Below, piece by piece: positions 46,938 to 58,156 of a stretch of 64,000 bases of DNA (positions within the stretch are counted from its first letter, which is position 1; the number at the start of each line of letters is the position of its first letter). The notes under the pieces are model-generated. The model saw only the letters and a program-made list of their open reading frames with translations. It was not told where the DNA came from and did no database searches. This stretch comes from Saposhnikovia divaricata (lineage: Eukaryota > Streptophyta > Magnoliopsida > Apiales > Apiaceae), in assembly GCA_036435485.1 (NCBI GenBank), contig CM071598.1, positions 141,278,148 through 141,342,147 on the forward strand, read 5' to 3'. The translations under genes and the position numbers were made by a program.

Positions 46938-48230
46938 ATGCCGCCTAGACGTGATAGTAGAGCGAATGCAAGGGGAAATGAGAGAGACGAAAGAAGTCGA
47001 AATATCGAAGGTACTAGACTGAACGAAAATGCTCATAATGAAGAAAATCATGAAGAAGGAGAAGAGGAATCAACTGGCCAACAAAGGAATCCGGGAGGTG
47101 ATCCCTTTACCAAATTCATGGACTTATTAAGACAGAATTTGGCTAATCCACAGAATCCCCAACAACCACCTGTTCTCCCCAATCAGGCAGCTAATTCCTT
47201 TCGTGCCTTTAAGTCATTAAAGCCCCCAGAATTCGAGGGAACCACTAACCCAGTAGTAGCCAGGGCATGGCTAAAAGAAATGGAGAAAGCTTTCGAAATA
47301 CTGAGGATAGAGGAAGATCAGAAAACAGTTTTTGCAGCCTATCTCTTAAAGGGAGAGGCAAATTACTGGTGGGAAGCTAAGAAGAACCTAGAAGAAGCGG
47401 GAGTGATAACCTGGGAGCGTTTCACTAGGGTGTTCCTAGAAAAGTATTCTCCTAGGTATTTAGAAAACCAAATGGAATTAAAGTTTCTGGAGTTAAAACA
47501 GGATAACCTAACAGTAGCAGAGTATGAAAATAAATTTACAGAACTGTCGAGGTTTGTTCCCGAGTTTGTGCGTACTGAAGAACAACGTGCAAAAAGGTTT
47601 CAACAAGGGTTGAAACCCTGGTTACGAACGAGAGTGGCCCCATTTGAGTTGACTGATTATGCTGCAGTGGTTCAAAAGGCATCAATTATAGAGGCCGAGA
47701 GTGAGCAGGCTCAAATAGGTCGAGAGAATAAGAAAAGAAGATTTGAGGGCCCAAAAGGAGGTTCAAGTGAGGGAAGCTACTTTAACAAAGGAGGTAGAGG
47801 ACAAAAATCTCAATTTGTGGGAAAGTCGGGGGGTAACAAGACTACTAGTGAGACGGTGAATCAGGGTGGAAAATCTTCAGGGACATTTCAGTCCAATCAA
47901 TCACGACCACCATTACCAGATTGTGACACGTGTGGTAAGAAGCATATAGGAGTCTGTAGAGTGCTGGGAGTAACTTGTTTCAAGTGTGGACAAAAAGGAC
48001 ACTACCTTAACCAGTGCCCATCAACTGATACAAACCCTAAAAGAGATGTTAAGTGTTACCAGTGTGGGAAATTAGGACACATTGCTAGAGATTGCCGTTC
48101 AGGTGGGTCATACGCGCCAGGACAGAGTGGGGCTGCTTCAAATAGGCCTACTGCTAGAGTGTACAACATGACCTTAGGGGAAGCGTTGACGAAACCAGAT
48201 GTGGATACAGGTACTTGCTTTCCGATTTAA
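46938..48230 (+). CDS. Element C gag, open frame, 430 aa
   Basis: Gag is the particle-forming RNA-binding protein of the retrotransposon. I choose ATG 46938 (MPPRRDSRA) because element B starts gag at the same residue; an in-frame ATG at 46926 would add four residues. The core includes FRAFKSLKPPEFEGT, ARAWLKEMEKAFEIL, YWWEAKKNLEEAG and LTVAEYENKFTELSRF. Three Cys clusters follow: CDTCGKKHIGVC (residue 329), CFKCGQKGHYLNQC (347) and CYQCGKLGHIARDC (373), the last two canonical knuckles with His intact. Homology with element B stops at 48214, and the frame ends 16 bases later (CFPI, then TAA), before the protease motif. The lack of stops, against two in element B's gag, suggests a younger or selected gag. 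Confidence 0.92.
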   Translation: MPPRRDSRANARGNERDERSRNIEGTRLNENAHNEENHEEGEEESTGQQRNPGGDPFTKFMDLLRQNLANPQNPQQPPVLPNQAANSFRAFKSLKPPEFEGTTNPVVARAWLKEMEKAFEILRIEEDQKTVFAAYLLKGEANYWWEAKKNLEEAGVITWERFTRVFLEKYSPRYLENQMELKFLELKQDNLTVAEYENKFTELSRFVPEFVRTEEQRAKRFQQGLKPWLRTRVAPFELTDYAAVVQKASIIEAESEQAQIGRENKKRRFEGPKGGSSEGSYFNKGGRGQKSQFVGKSGGNKTTSETVNQGGKSSGTFQSNQSRPPLPDCDTCGKKHIGVCRVLGVTCFKCGQKGHYLNQCPSTDTNPKRDVKCYQCGKLGHIARDCRSGGSYAPGQSGAASNRPTARVYNMTLGEALTKPDVDTGTCFPI

Positions 48231-48864
48231 ATTTTGTGTGTAAGTCTTTGGTTAAGGATCGACTTAATCAATTAATGGAATAAATAAGTTAATAATATAG
48301 ATAAGGAAAATTAGTATCTGTTAAGGGCTAGGAAACGTTATGAAAAGAAAAGTAGGAGTGTTTTGGGAAAACACAAGCTCGTTGAGACGAACAGGAAATA
48401 TATATTATAGGTGGTATTTTCTTACAATTGTTTTAAAGAAAATTATTAGAGCTTATTTTCTGGAAAATTTTACAGAGAGGAGCTATAGGAATATTGAGGA
48501 GTTAATATTTATGTCATGATAGAGATCAGAAGATGGTCAAACCATAAGTGAGATACACTACCATTCAGGAAAGGTCAATGTGGTGGCGGATATCTTCGTC
48601 AAAAGAGGAAGGAGAGACGAGATAATATGGAATGACTGGAAACAGAGGGAGATTTGTGAGGAAAAGACAGTAAAAGGACTGCTATTGATAAACTAAATGG
48701 CATGTTGATGAATGACAAGGAAGTTATGTTGGTGTATTTCTGCGCAAACAAGATAGAGATATTATAGAAGGAAAAGGATAAAGGAAATAGTGTGGAAGTT
48801 AGAAGGTGTGAATGAGAAAGATACTTATGGACATTTCCAACATGATTCCGGGACGGAATCCTTT
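48231..48864 (+). other. Element C patchwork region replacing pol
   Basis: About 0.63 kb with no open frame. One piece (48545-48605) matches the end of RNase H (EIHYHSGKVNVVAD in translation). Another (48708-48760) matches a segment of element B-type LTRs (AAGTTTATGTTGGTGTATTA, compare 25200 and 56395). A third (48410-48445) resembles LTR sequence near 55793. The last bases (CAACATGATTCCGGGACGGA) match the end of element B pol. It looks like a chain of template-switch joins rather than simple deletion. Confidence 0.65.
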
Positions 48865-48865
48865 T

Positions 48866-48878
48866 AAGGGGGGAAGAC
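48866..48878 (+). other. Element C polypurine tract
   Basis: AAGGGGGGAAGAC lies directly before the 3' LTR start TGTAATAACCC. Confidence 0.85.
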
Positions 48879-51800
48879 TGTAATAACCCTTACTTTAGAA
48901 AGGCTACAGTGCCCAAATGAATAGTGATCTTGAGGAATCCAGGGAAATGGTGGGTAGGTACTCTATACTAGGGATGGAAAATGAGTAAACAAAAACTATA
49001 TTAGTGTTGTACATTGAAAATAAGTGACTCGAAATGACGATGGATTTTAGAAATTCCTGAATTTTGATTTTGAGGATTTTGAGCTCGAACGAACTTCTAT
49101 ATCTTGGATATTAAGGAGTATAGAAATACTAAAGGAATTATATATTGAGGAATTAGTGAATTTAAGTTAAACCAAGGGATTATTAAGTTAAGAGAATACC
49201 AAACGAAATTGGATTTGTAAATGATTTCGAAAACCACTGAGATAATGAGGTATACTCGAAACAAACCACGATTAGACGAATATGGAAACCAAGCAACCAA
49301 GATTAGTAATTTAGCAAGGGTGCATACCACATTATGATTGTCCAAGGTTAGTAGCATAATATTTAGAAAATAAGTAAATGAGAATATGAACTCATCTTAA
49401 TGACATCACTAATGATCTCATACTCCACTAACTCAAAATTAAGGGCAAATTAGTCTTTAAACCATAGGATTTTCCACAAAACTCTAGAATTCTCAAGAAA
49501 TTAAGACAAGATGAGATAGGATTAACAAAACACAAAAAAATCTCCTCCCCCATCCTCTTCATTGCATTCGGCCAAGAGAAAAAAAAGGGGGAAATTGGAA
49601 ACTTGAAACCCTAGTTCCAAGCCATCTAAATTCAAGGAAAAATTCATGAAGGTTGCTTACATATAGACTAAGGTATGCTATGAATTCTAGCTTCTAACTC
49701 CATTCCATGTTTGAGAAATAAATCATGAAGGTGATGATGAATAGTGCATAAATAGTAACTTTAAGAAACTAACTTGGTTTTTCATGGCTCCTTTAGTTGA
49801 TTCAAGCTATTGTAAGGTTGTTAAGGATTATCCAAGGCTTGTTGAGTGTTGTTAGAGCTTCAAGAAGGTATAACTACTCTTGCCCTCTTTGTATTTATGG
49901 TGTAAACTAAGTTGGTTAGTAGTTAAGTGAAGTTAATGTTTAGTTTATAATGAGTATGTGTTATAAGTGGTTTGTTTTGATGTGGAAAGTGTGTGTTGTG
50001 GACTTGTAACCATGGCTGGTAATGAAGACCACATGGTGTAGGTGATGATTATGGTGTTTGATAATTGATTTGGAGGAGTTGGATTTATGGAAATTACGAA
50101 ATTATAGCCGTTATAATGCCCGATTTTCGTTAGAATGTAAGTTGCACTGTTTTGGACCCCCTGCATCCGTACGGTACCCTACTGTCCAGGTTCCTAATTA
50201 ACTATGAAATGATAGATCTTAGTTCATAGATCGTTTTGATATAAGGTGCGTTAAAATCTGATGAACGGTTTAGGAGAAAAGTCAGTTTTAGTGAAAGCGG
50301 TTCAGAAACCGAGAAACCGTAAATGTATCAAACTTGAGGTTACAATTACCATACTTTAACATTGTTAAAAGTCACGAAATTTTGGGATATGGTAGTAGTG
50401 TGGTCAAAGAACTATTTCCAGTTGACCTTACAATAAAATTCGAAATTTAAAAATTATAAGAAATTCTGTAGTCGAGTATGGTCGTTAAGGGAAATGGTGA
50501 AAACCCCTGAAACTTCGACTAAGGTTTTAAATGGCTAAGTTCTTGAACCTTTGGGGTAATAGGAATACGTTAAACTTATATTAAAGTTTCAAAAGGTAAT
50601 GTTATACAAGAGTGTAGTGAGTAAGAGATGTGGTTCTAACGACGGTCCTTTTGTGTTTATAGAAACTCCGGAAGAGGGACGAGCCATACCGTCAGGATAT
50701 CGAAACCGAGGCAAGATTTCTTCTATCCCTATTTGTAAAACTACTTATCTTCACAATGAAACTTGATTTCATGGAATATATATGTGATGCTATTATTACT
50801 ATATTGTGAAGAAATTGTCTTCCTTGAGTATTAATATTGAAAAGAAAGATATACGAAGATGTATATGAATATGGATATGAGTATAAGATGTATATGAATA
50901 TGAATAAGAGTATGAGACGGATATGTATAGAGATGATTATGCATGAATTGAACATGCCTTATGATTAAGATAATAAGAGAGAATGGTATCAGTTGTTATC
51001 GAAGGTTATATGGTTATAATATTATATTAAAAATGTTCTTTTTGAGTATCAGTGGTTTAATAAACATTATTTGATTATCATGCATTACTCTTAAAATAGA
51101 TGGAATATTTTACGAATATAAAAGTATATTTGATTTATGAATATGAAAGAGAGGTCTGAATCATAATCAAAGCATTATGATATATACATATATTTTATAG
51201 AAGTAATGTGCGAGAATGGAAATGATATGAGAGAATGATATGTGGAAATGAAAGTGAGAAAATGGAAATGTGGAATGATATTTTAAAAAGAGAATAATGA
51301 TGTGATAAAGATGGGGATTGCAACAGACTTGCGTAAGTGGCTGTGTCAGGGCTGTGTGCGACACAGTCCAGCATTTATTATTTTTGTTACGGCACGAAGA
51401 TGCCAAGGGAGGATGTTAGCAGGTGGCCTTCCTCCAGGGATGATCTTCATTCCTTCTACCGGTAGTAAAAAGAGAGCAGGTACGATTAGGCGACTGATCA
51501 TCGTCCTAACGTATCAGGCGACAGCAGATATCCCCAATGTTTTCGAAAAGAAAGTGTAGACAATGGTTTTCAGATTTCTATACTGAAAACAAAATAATGA
51601 TACGAGATGATGGAATTATGATTACAGATGAAGAAAAACTGATATTATATTAGATGAAGAAAAACTGATATTATATTATTTCAGATTCTATACTGAAAAC
51701 AGAATAATGATATGAGATGATGGAATTATGGTTGCAGATGAAGAAAAACTGATATTATATTAATTTAGATTTCTTTCTTATAATAGTGAGTGGATGATGT

Positions 51801-52376
51801 ATTATTAAATAAGAGCTTTATTCTTCCTTAAGGATTTTAATTGTTTCTTGCTATTATATATGTATATATATATATACCTGTTCACATTTTAAATTTTAGT
51901 TACAGTATTATCTTGCTGAGCTGTTATAGCTCACTCTTGCTACTTATGTATATAGCAGCTAGGTCCCATGCCGATACTACGTACCACACCCCGCAAGAGG
52001 GTAAGGGAAAGGCGACCTTTTGAGCGTGTGCTGGCGACCATCCCCGAGGTAGTGACAAGCGAAGGGTTTAGTATACTTATGTATATTAAGTGTGTAAGTT
52101 GTAATAAGCCTTAGTTGTTGAAGTGCTTCATGTAGAAGCTTTGTTCAACAATGTACTTAGTAAATTCTGGGCTTGTAATAACTGTTAACTTTAAAACTTT
52201 TAAATATTGTGGATGTTGTTCTATGAGCATATGACTGGTGTGTGTGTGTGTATTAGTGTGGGGTCAATTGCTTAATTATCAAATATATAAAAAAAAAAAC
52301 TCAAGAGATATTGATATTGAATGGAAATTGGACCTTGACGGCCCGGTTCCTTGACCCCGGATCCCGGGGCGTCACA
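48879..52376 (+). repeat. Element C 3' LTR
   Basis: 3498 bp, near-identical to 41813-45328; most of the length difference is a shorter (TA)n run near 51860. The hairpin block is at 51917-51933. The right end GGGGCGTCACA is followed by target TTTTA and the resumed integrase of element B. Confidence 0.93.
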
Positions 52377-53567
52377 TTTTATTAGTGGCCAAATATGAAA
52401 AAGGATGTTACTGAATGGGTACTTAGGTGCTTAACATGTCAAAAAGTGAAGGCGGAACACCAGAGACCTAGTGGATTGTTGCAGCCATTAGAGATTCCTG
52501 AATGGAAATGGGAACATATTGCCATGGACTTTGTAGTAGGATTACCAAGGACTAAAACCAACCACGATGCTATATGGGTAATTGTGGATCGATTAACCAA
52601 ATCAGCCCATTTTCTTCCGATCAATGAGAGGTATTCAATCGACAAGCTTGTAGACATATACTTGAAAGAGATCATAGTAAGGCATGGTGTTCCTATAACT
52701 ATTGTATCAGATAGGGATCCAAGATTTAACTCTAGATTCTGGAGGAGTTTTCAGGAATGTGTTGGAACCAAATTGAACATGAGCACCGCATATCACCCAC
52801 AAACGGATGGACAGAGTGAAAGGACCATTCAAACATTAAAGGATATGTTAAGAGTCTGTTCCCTAGATTTTAAAGGGAGTTGGGATTATTATCTGCCGTT
52901 GATTGAGTTTTCCTATAACAATAGTTATCATTCGAGCATAGGGATGCCACCATATGAAGCTTTGTATGGCCGGAGATGTCGATCTCCTTTATGTTAGGAG
53001 GAAGTAGGCGAACGAAAGATTTTGGGTCCCGAATTGGTTCAAAAAACACAAGATACAGTAAGATTAATCAAGGGACGCCTGGCAGCAGCTCAGGACAGAT
53101 AAAGGAAATATGCAGATCTTAAACGTAAAGATAGGGAGTACGAAGTAGGAGATTATGTTATGTTAAAAGTATCCCCATGGAAAGAATTGATGCGATTTGG
53201 CAAGAAGGGAAAGTTAAGTCCTAGGTTTATTGGTCCTTTTGAAATTCTTAAGAGAGTGGGAAAGGTTGCCTATGAATTAGCGCTACCTCTAAATTTGAAA
53301 CATTTTCATAATGTGTTTCACGTATCTCTGTTAAGAGAGTATAGACCTAATGCCAGTCACATTTTGGAATATGAAGTTGACGATATACAGCCAAATCTAA
53401 CTTATGTGGAAAGGCTAGTAGAGATTATTGATCGTAAATAGCAAGTGCTAATGAACAAGACCATTCCAATAGTTAAAGTGCTCTGGAAGAATCGAAGGAT
53501 AAAAGAAGCCACATGGGAATTAGAAAGTGCTATGCGAGAAAAGTATCCACAGCTATTTTCAACATGA
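52377..53567 (+). pseudogene. Element B pol, second part: integrase core and chromodomain-like tail
   Basis: It resumes the frame broken at 41812. A TAG (52383-52385) replaces the first Trp of the usual YWWP. Then come [12 protein letters not shown] (zinc site), the catalytic Asp in [19 protein letters not shown], and Glu in [11 protein letters not shown], followed by a [19 protein letters not shown] region. The tail PIVKVLWKNRRIKEATWELE is the chromodomain-like module that targets integration in chromoviruses; it ends at TGA 53565-53567. Stops are at 52995 (TAG for Trp), 53100 (TAA) and 53439 (TAG). No frameshift, and the D, D, E residues are present. Confidence 0.92.
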
Positions 53568-53587
53568 TTCCGGGACAGAATCCTATT

Positions 53588-53598
53588 AAGGGGGGAGA
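53588..53598 (+). other. Element B polypurine tract
   Basis: AAGGGGGGAGA is followed by C and the 3' LTR start TGTAAGAACC; it lies 21 bp after the end of pol. Confidence 0.88.
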
Positions 53599-53599
53599 C

Positions 53600-56500
53600 T
53601 GTAAGAACCCTAGATTTTGGTAGGAATTAAAGATATTGTTCTGAACTGGTATGTAACTGAATAGTGGTTATGACTACGATGTATCAATGGTTTAATGAAT
53701 GAATATTTCAATGGATTTGGATTTGAATGTTTATATGCAATGAATGATGTAATTGGTTGACGATTAGATAAGAATAATCTATCGTCTAAAAAGGGAGTTA
53801 TGGTATTCTAAAAGGGAGCTATTCTCATGTCATCCAAATCGATATCTGGTATAAGTTAAATGATTCCGTAAAAGAGATTGGAAACGCTCGAGAAAGCGCG
53901 AGAACATTTTCTAAGTACAAGGAATTAGACGGAATGAGAATAAACCCTAGAAGTAAACAAAGCAAAGGGATTACCACAGGAACTTGGATTGATAAACGAA
54001 TCGTGATTAAACGAGTATGAAAAACCAAATAACCAAGATTAATATCATAACAAGGATATATATACTAAAATCATTAACACATTATGTAGAAAATCAAAAA
54101 CAAGATTTATGGTGCAAGCTACATGACATCATGCATGACATCATGAGTTAGGTAAACTTCCACTAAACATTACCAAGGATTATATAGCAAAATGACTTGA
54201 TAATTATCCATATAAATGACACAAAATATCTACAAAACTCTATAATTGTCAACCAACACAAAAGAAAGAAAATCAAACACAAAGGACACTTCCCTTGGAA
54301 GCTCTCGTCCAAGGCTCTTTTTCAAGAGTGAAATCCAACTTTCAACCATTCAAAAATCCCAAGATTAATTAGGTGAGTTCTATAATTCCTAATTAAGATA
54401 CCCTATGAATTTTAGCTTCAAATTACATTCCATTCTTGAGTTATAAAATCATGAAGATGATGATGAATAGTAACTTCAAGAACTAACTTTGGTTTTCTTG
54501 GTTTCTTTGGATGATGTAAGCTATACTAAGGTGATACAAGGACTATACAAGGTTTATTAAGGCTTGTACACACTCTAAGGAAGGTATACCACTTGAAACC
54601 CTAGCTTGAATCTTGAGTTTTAATGGAGTTTTGGATAATATGTGATGGTGATGATGATGTTATAAGCATGTAAGCATGATTATGTAGTTGTTTTAGTAGG
54701 TTTAAAAGCCATGATTAAATGATGGTTAAGTGAAATGTTCTTAGGCTTGTTGAGATGTAGATCATGTGTATAAGTTGTTGGTGTGATCATGGTATGATCT
54801 TGGTGAATTGAAAAGTTGGGAAAGTGTGTAAACATAGCCGTAGTAATGCCGAAATTTCGTTAACACCATAAAAACCGTGTTTACCAGTAGGGATAAATGT
54901 CTGATCTTGATGAGTATATGACAGGTCCTGAAAGATCTCGAGTCATAGATCGTTTTGGCGCGAGAATCGAAGCATTCTGACTTACGATTTAGGAGATATG
55001 GCCAAAATCGTAAAAGTGGTTTGAAAACATAAGTGCGAGTTCGTAACTTCAATTAAACTTCCTTAACATAAGTAATTCAGTTACGAATCTTGATAATTAA
55101 ATAGTAGAGGTCATAAGGGAGACGTGGAAGAAGACCTCATGTCAATAGGATAATTTTTCGATTTTATAAAAATGTTTAAGTCCAGGGTATGCTAGTGGAA
55201 TACCGCTTAAACGGACAAAGTATAATAAAATATAATCTTCTCGACTCGAGTACCTACCAAGTGTACAGTATAATGACAAGCCTTGATAACATGCCAAGTG
55301 TCATTGAGCTATGGTTTCAATAAGAGTTATGTTAGAGTGTGCCTAATAAGCTAAAACGTATAACGAGATAACCGAGAATCCCTAAAGGTGTTAACCTGGA
55401 ACTCGTGGTCATTATATTTAAATGTCTTTGGTATGGTTGTACAAGGATTAGGGAATTAAGTGAGTAAAGTGGATAAGGTAATTGTTGTTGGTAATATTAG
55501 ATTATAATGGGACATATTTCCGACGGTGATCCTTTTCGTTTTATTGAGACTCGAAACGAACCTCGGACCGCTTCTACTCGACTTAGAGACCAAGGCAAGA
55601 TTTCTTATATCTTTACTTTGATAATTGTAAGCTTCCTGGAAAAATGGTTTTGCTAGATATATATGTGGTTCTGTGAGTATTGTATTGCTAGGGACATGTT
55701 TCCCTGATTCCTGCTATTACTCGATATGGACATGGATAGTGCAAGATACTTTACAGACAAAAAGGGTTATGTTGTGTATATATATAAAGATTATTTTCTT
55801 CCAATTATTTTAAAGAATATTAAAAGTATTATATATGATTTTAAAAAGTCAAGGGTTTCTTCATTATACAAGGCTTCATGGTCAAACTCTTTTAAAACAG
55901 ATTCTTTTGCTGAAATCTTAACTCTGAAGTTTATTCAGAATTTATAAAAAGGGTAAAGTGGAAATGGAATAATAGAATTGAAAAAGGGGTATCCATCAGA
56001 ATAAAATGGAATAACAACTTTTATAATGGGGATTCTAACATTTTGGGCTGAGGTTAATACAGTCCAACATTCAACAATCTATTCCGACCCATGTGTTGCC
56101 GAAGGAGAATTGTGGTGAACTTTCCTCAAGGGATGATGACCGGAGTGGATGATTCCTTCTACTAGTAGTAAACAGGGAACAGATAAGAATAGGGCGACTG
56201 ATCATCGTCCTGACGTATCTGGCTACAGGGAAGATCCCCGAAATTCTTAAAGAAATTGTTGGCAATCATATTATAATGACAACTTCAAAAGAAGGAAATG
56301 GCATGGAACAATGGAATGTGTTAAATGATTAGAAGAGAAACTGATATTATATTATTATAAATAAGTAAAGTGATTTCATAATGAATAACAAGCAAGTTTA
56401 TGTTGGAGTATTACTACGCAAACAAGATTTAGCTACTTATAATAAAAATCTATTTAATTACCTTGTAACTTCATCTTTTATATTATATTGAAATATTGTT

Positions 56501-57062
56501 CGTTTTATGGATAACAAATGTTTCCAGGATTGTCATGAATTGATTATATGTTATACTTCTTAATGATTTAAAAATTTTGTCTTGCTGAGCTATCATAGCT
56601 CACTCTTGCTTATGTTTATATAACAGCTACATCAGATGCCGCCGATACGTCGCTTCACACCCCGAAAGAGGGTAAGGGGAGGGCTATATGATAGAGAGTT
56701 ATCGCCCATTTCTGAGGTAGCTTATCTATATATATTTAGGGTATGAGCAAACTTTTGTAAGTTAATTAAGAAGGTTGATGTAATATACTTTTGGTTGTTG
56801 ATGTGCTTCTTGTAGAAGTATTATTCAGCAACACTACTTAAATGGTATTCTAGGTTTGTAATAATAACTTTATCTTAACTGTTATTACTGATGGATGTTG
56901 TTCTCTGAGCATATGACTGGCGTGTAATGTTATAAATGTGGGGTCAATAGTGTGAGTATAAAATGTTATTAAAATATTCAGATTGCAAAGGGTATAACAT
57001 GGTTAAATGGAAATTGGACCGTGATGACCAGGATTCCCGACCCCGGATCTAGGGCTGTCACA
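53600..57062 (+). repeat. Element B 3' LTR
   Basis: 3463 bp, TGTAAGAACCCTAG to GGGCTGTCACA, uninterrupted. Hairpin block TGAGCTATCATAGCTCA at 56586-56602, palindrome CTACTAGTAG at 56159-56168 and TGATCA at 56199-56204. It differs from the 5' LTR by many substitutions and small indels, more than element C's pair, consistent with element B being older than element C. Confidence 0.93.
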
Positions 57063-57618
57063 CTGGCTCTGTTGGATTGCGTGACTATTTGAATCGCCCA
57101 CATGATCTTGATATTCGTCATTGTATTCTCCCCCGTAAAAATAGTAGTTTGACCACCCGCCCGTTCCAATATCTGGAAATTGGCTGCTAGTCCCGTAATT
57201 TTTATGGTAACTTGTCTAGGTTGGTTGAGAGAGCATATTATGCCCATAACTATATGGCTCCTCCACTTGAACCTTATCAGCCTCTAAAAACACAGAAATA
57301 TCACCTAAACCCATCTGCATCGTACGAGGGATTCTAAATAGTCTATCCACGTCCATATCCGAGGTAATCTGGCCTAAGTAAAACCGCATAACAACATTTC
57401 CTCTACCAATTTGGGGGTATTTAAAACCTATTTTGATATCCCAATGATTTGGATTTATGTTCATCACCTCATAAAAAATACCCCTAAATTCTTCATAATT
57501 CGTTCCCAATGTAACATAACGCTTACATTTGGGATCCATCGAATATCTAATATTATCATCCCGTCTAATAATTCTTCCATCCCAAAAAAATTTAACATTA
57601 ACGTAATTTTCCATTGTC
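57063..57618 (-). pseudogene. MULE transposase pseudogene, N-terminal piece
   Basis: The minus-strand frame from ATG 57614 reads MENYVNVKFFWDGRIIRRDD, then YSMDPKCKRYVTLG and YEEFRGIFYEVMNI. It resembles the N-terminal region of plant MULE proteins that precedes the DNA-binding domain. TAG at 57216-57218 interrupts it. A Gly/Tyr/Ser-rich linker follows, reaching QQSQ at the element B insertion (TSD CTGGC 57063-57067). The frame continues at 21983 without shift. Upstream, TCAG at 57622-57619 just before ATG looks like a splice acceptor and AAG/GTACAC near 57845 a donor, so a 5'UTR intron is possible. With the other pieces the product would be about 431 codons with three TAGs, much shorter than an intact MULE transposase. 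Confidence 0.85.
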
Positions 57619-58054
57619 CTGATTTGAAAAACATTGATTTATAATTGTATTAACAACAGGATTCCACAAAGCACCATTACTTTAACTAATATTTAACTAA
57701 CAATGCATGATATTAAATAAAAAATTAACTAACACTTTTAGCAAGAAGATTATATAAAAAATTAAAAAACACTTAACTTAAAACACATGTCAATTTAAAC
57801 AAAATTAAAGATTCTTTAAAAATACAATACTGAGTATTGTGTACCTTAAATGGGGATGACAGTGTTAACAGAGAAGCACGCAATAAGTTTCTCAACGATA
57901 ATAAAACGAAGCTTGAAAGATGGAAGAAATATGGTGGAGAAAAAAGAAATTTGCAACTGTAAAGAAAAAAGAGAGAAGAAGGTGATAATATACTCATTTT
58001 CGGATAAGAGGGCTGAAAATGTGTGAATTGGGAGTGTGATGCAACAGGAATAGG
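57619..58054 (-). promoter_or_regulatory. Probable 5' leader or promoter side of the MULE gene
   Basis: No recognisable gene. An open frame at 57773-58063 (minus) is Ser/Leu/Phe-rich and looks like chance. The only structural hint is a possible donor AAG/GTACAC near 57845 that could pair with the acceptor before ATG 57614. MULE terminal inverted repeats were not identified. Confidence 0.4.
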
Positions 58055-58156
58055 AAATGTCATTTCAAGTGACGTTCAGTTCAATATGATTCGCCATTTA
58101 AAGTGGCGTTTTAGTGTTGCTATTGATTGCAATAGCATTCGCCATTTCTAATGGCG
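58055..58156. repeat. Array of related short hairpins upstream of MULE pseudogene
   Basis: Three related blocks occur in a row: GTCATTTCAAGTGACGTT (about 58058), CGCCATTTAAAGTGGCGTTTT (58092-58108 plus tail) and CGCCATTTCTAATGGCGTTTT (58140-58156 plus tail). Each has inverted ends. Between the last two is another hairpin, GCTATTG..CAATAGC (58119-58136). It could be part of a MULE terminus or a separate small element; no target duplication was found. Confidence 0.65.

Larger units (their letters stand above)
41813..52376 (+). mobile_element. Element C: gag-only Tekay-like gypsy element, 10.6 kb
   Basis: It is flanked by perfect TTTTA duplications (41808-41812, 52377-52381). LTRs are 3516 and 3498 bp, start TGTAATAACCC and end GGGGCGTCACA, and are almost identical apart from a longer (TA)n run in the 5' copy and a few substitutions. 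The 3.5-kb interior holds a primer site, the additional proline-rich frame, an open gag frame, 0.65 kb of patchwork sequence and the purine tract. Protease, reverse transcriptase and integrase are absent. Insertion split element B's integrase. It would need pol proteins from an autonomous relative to move. Confidence 0.95.
21989..57062 (+). mobile_element. Element B: Tekay/Del-like gypsy chromovirus with three nested insertions
   Basis: The 35,074-bp span has perfect CTGGC duplications (21984-21988, 57063-57067). Both LTRs start TGTAAGAACCCTAG; the 3' LTR ends TGTCACA and the 5' one TGTCATA. Removing the nested solo LTR, the copia element and element C leaves about 13.1 kb: two LTRs of about 3.5 kb and a 6.1-kb interior. 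Order is primer site, additional proline-rich frame, gag, protease, reverse transcriptase, RNase H, integrase, chromodomain-like tail, purine tract. The C-terminal VLWKNRRIKEATWELES motif after integrase places it in the chromoviruses, and long LTRs with this tail fit Tekay/Del. At least eleven in-frame stops make it inactive. Confidence 0.93.
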
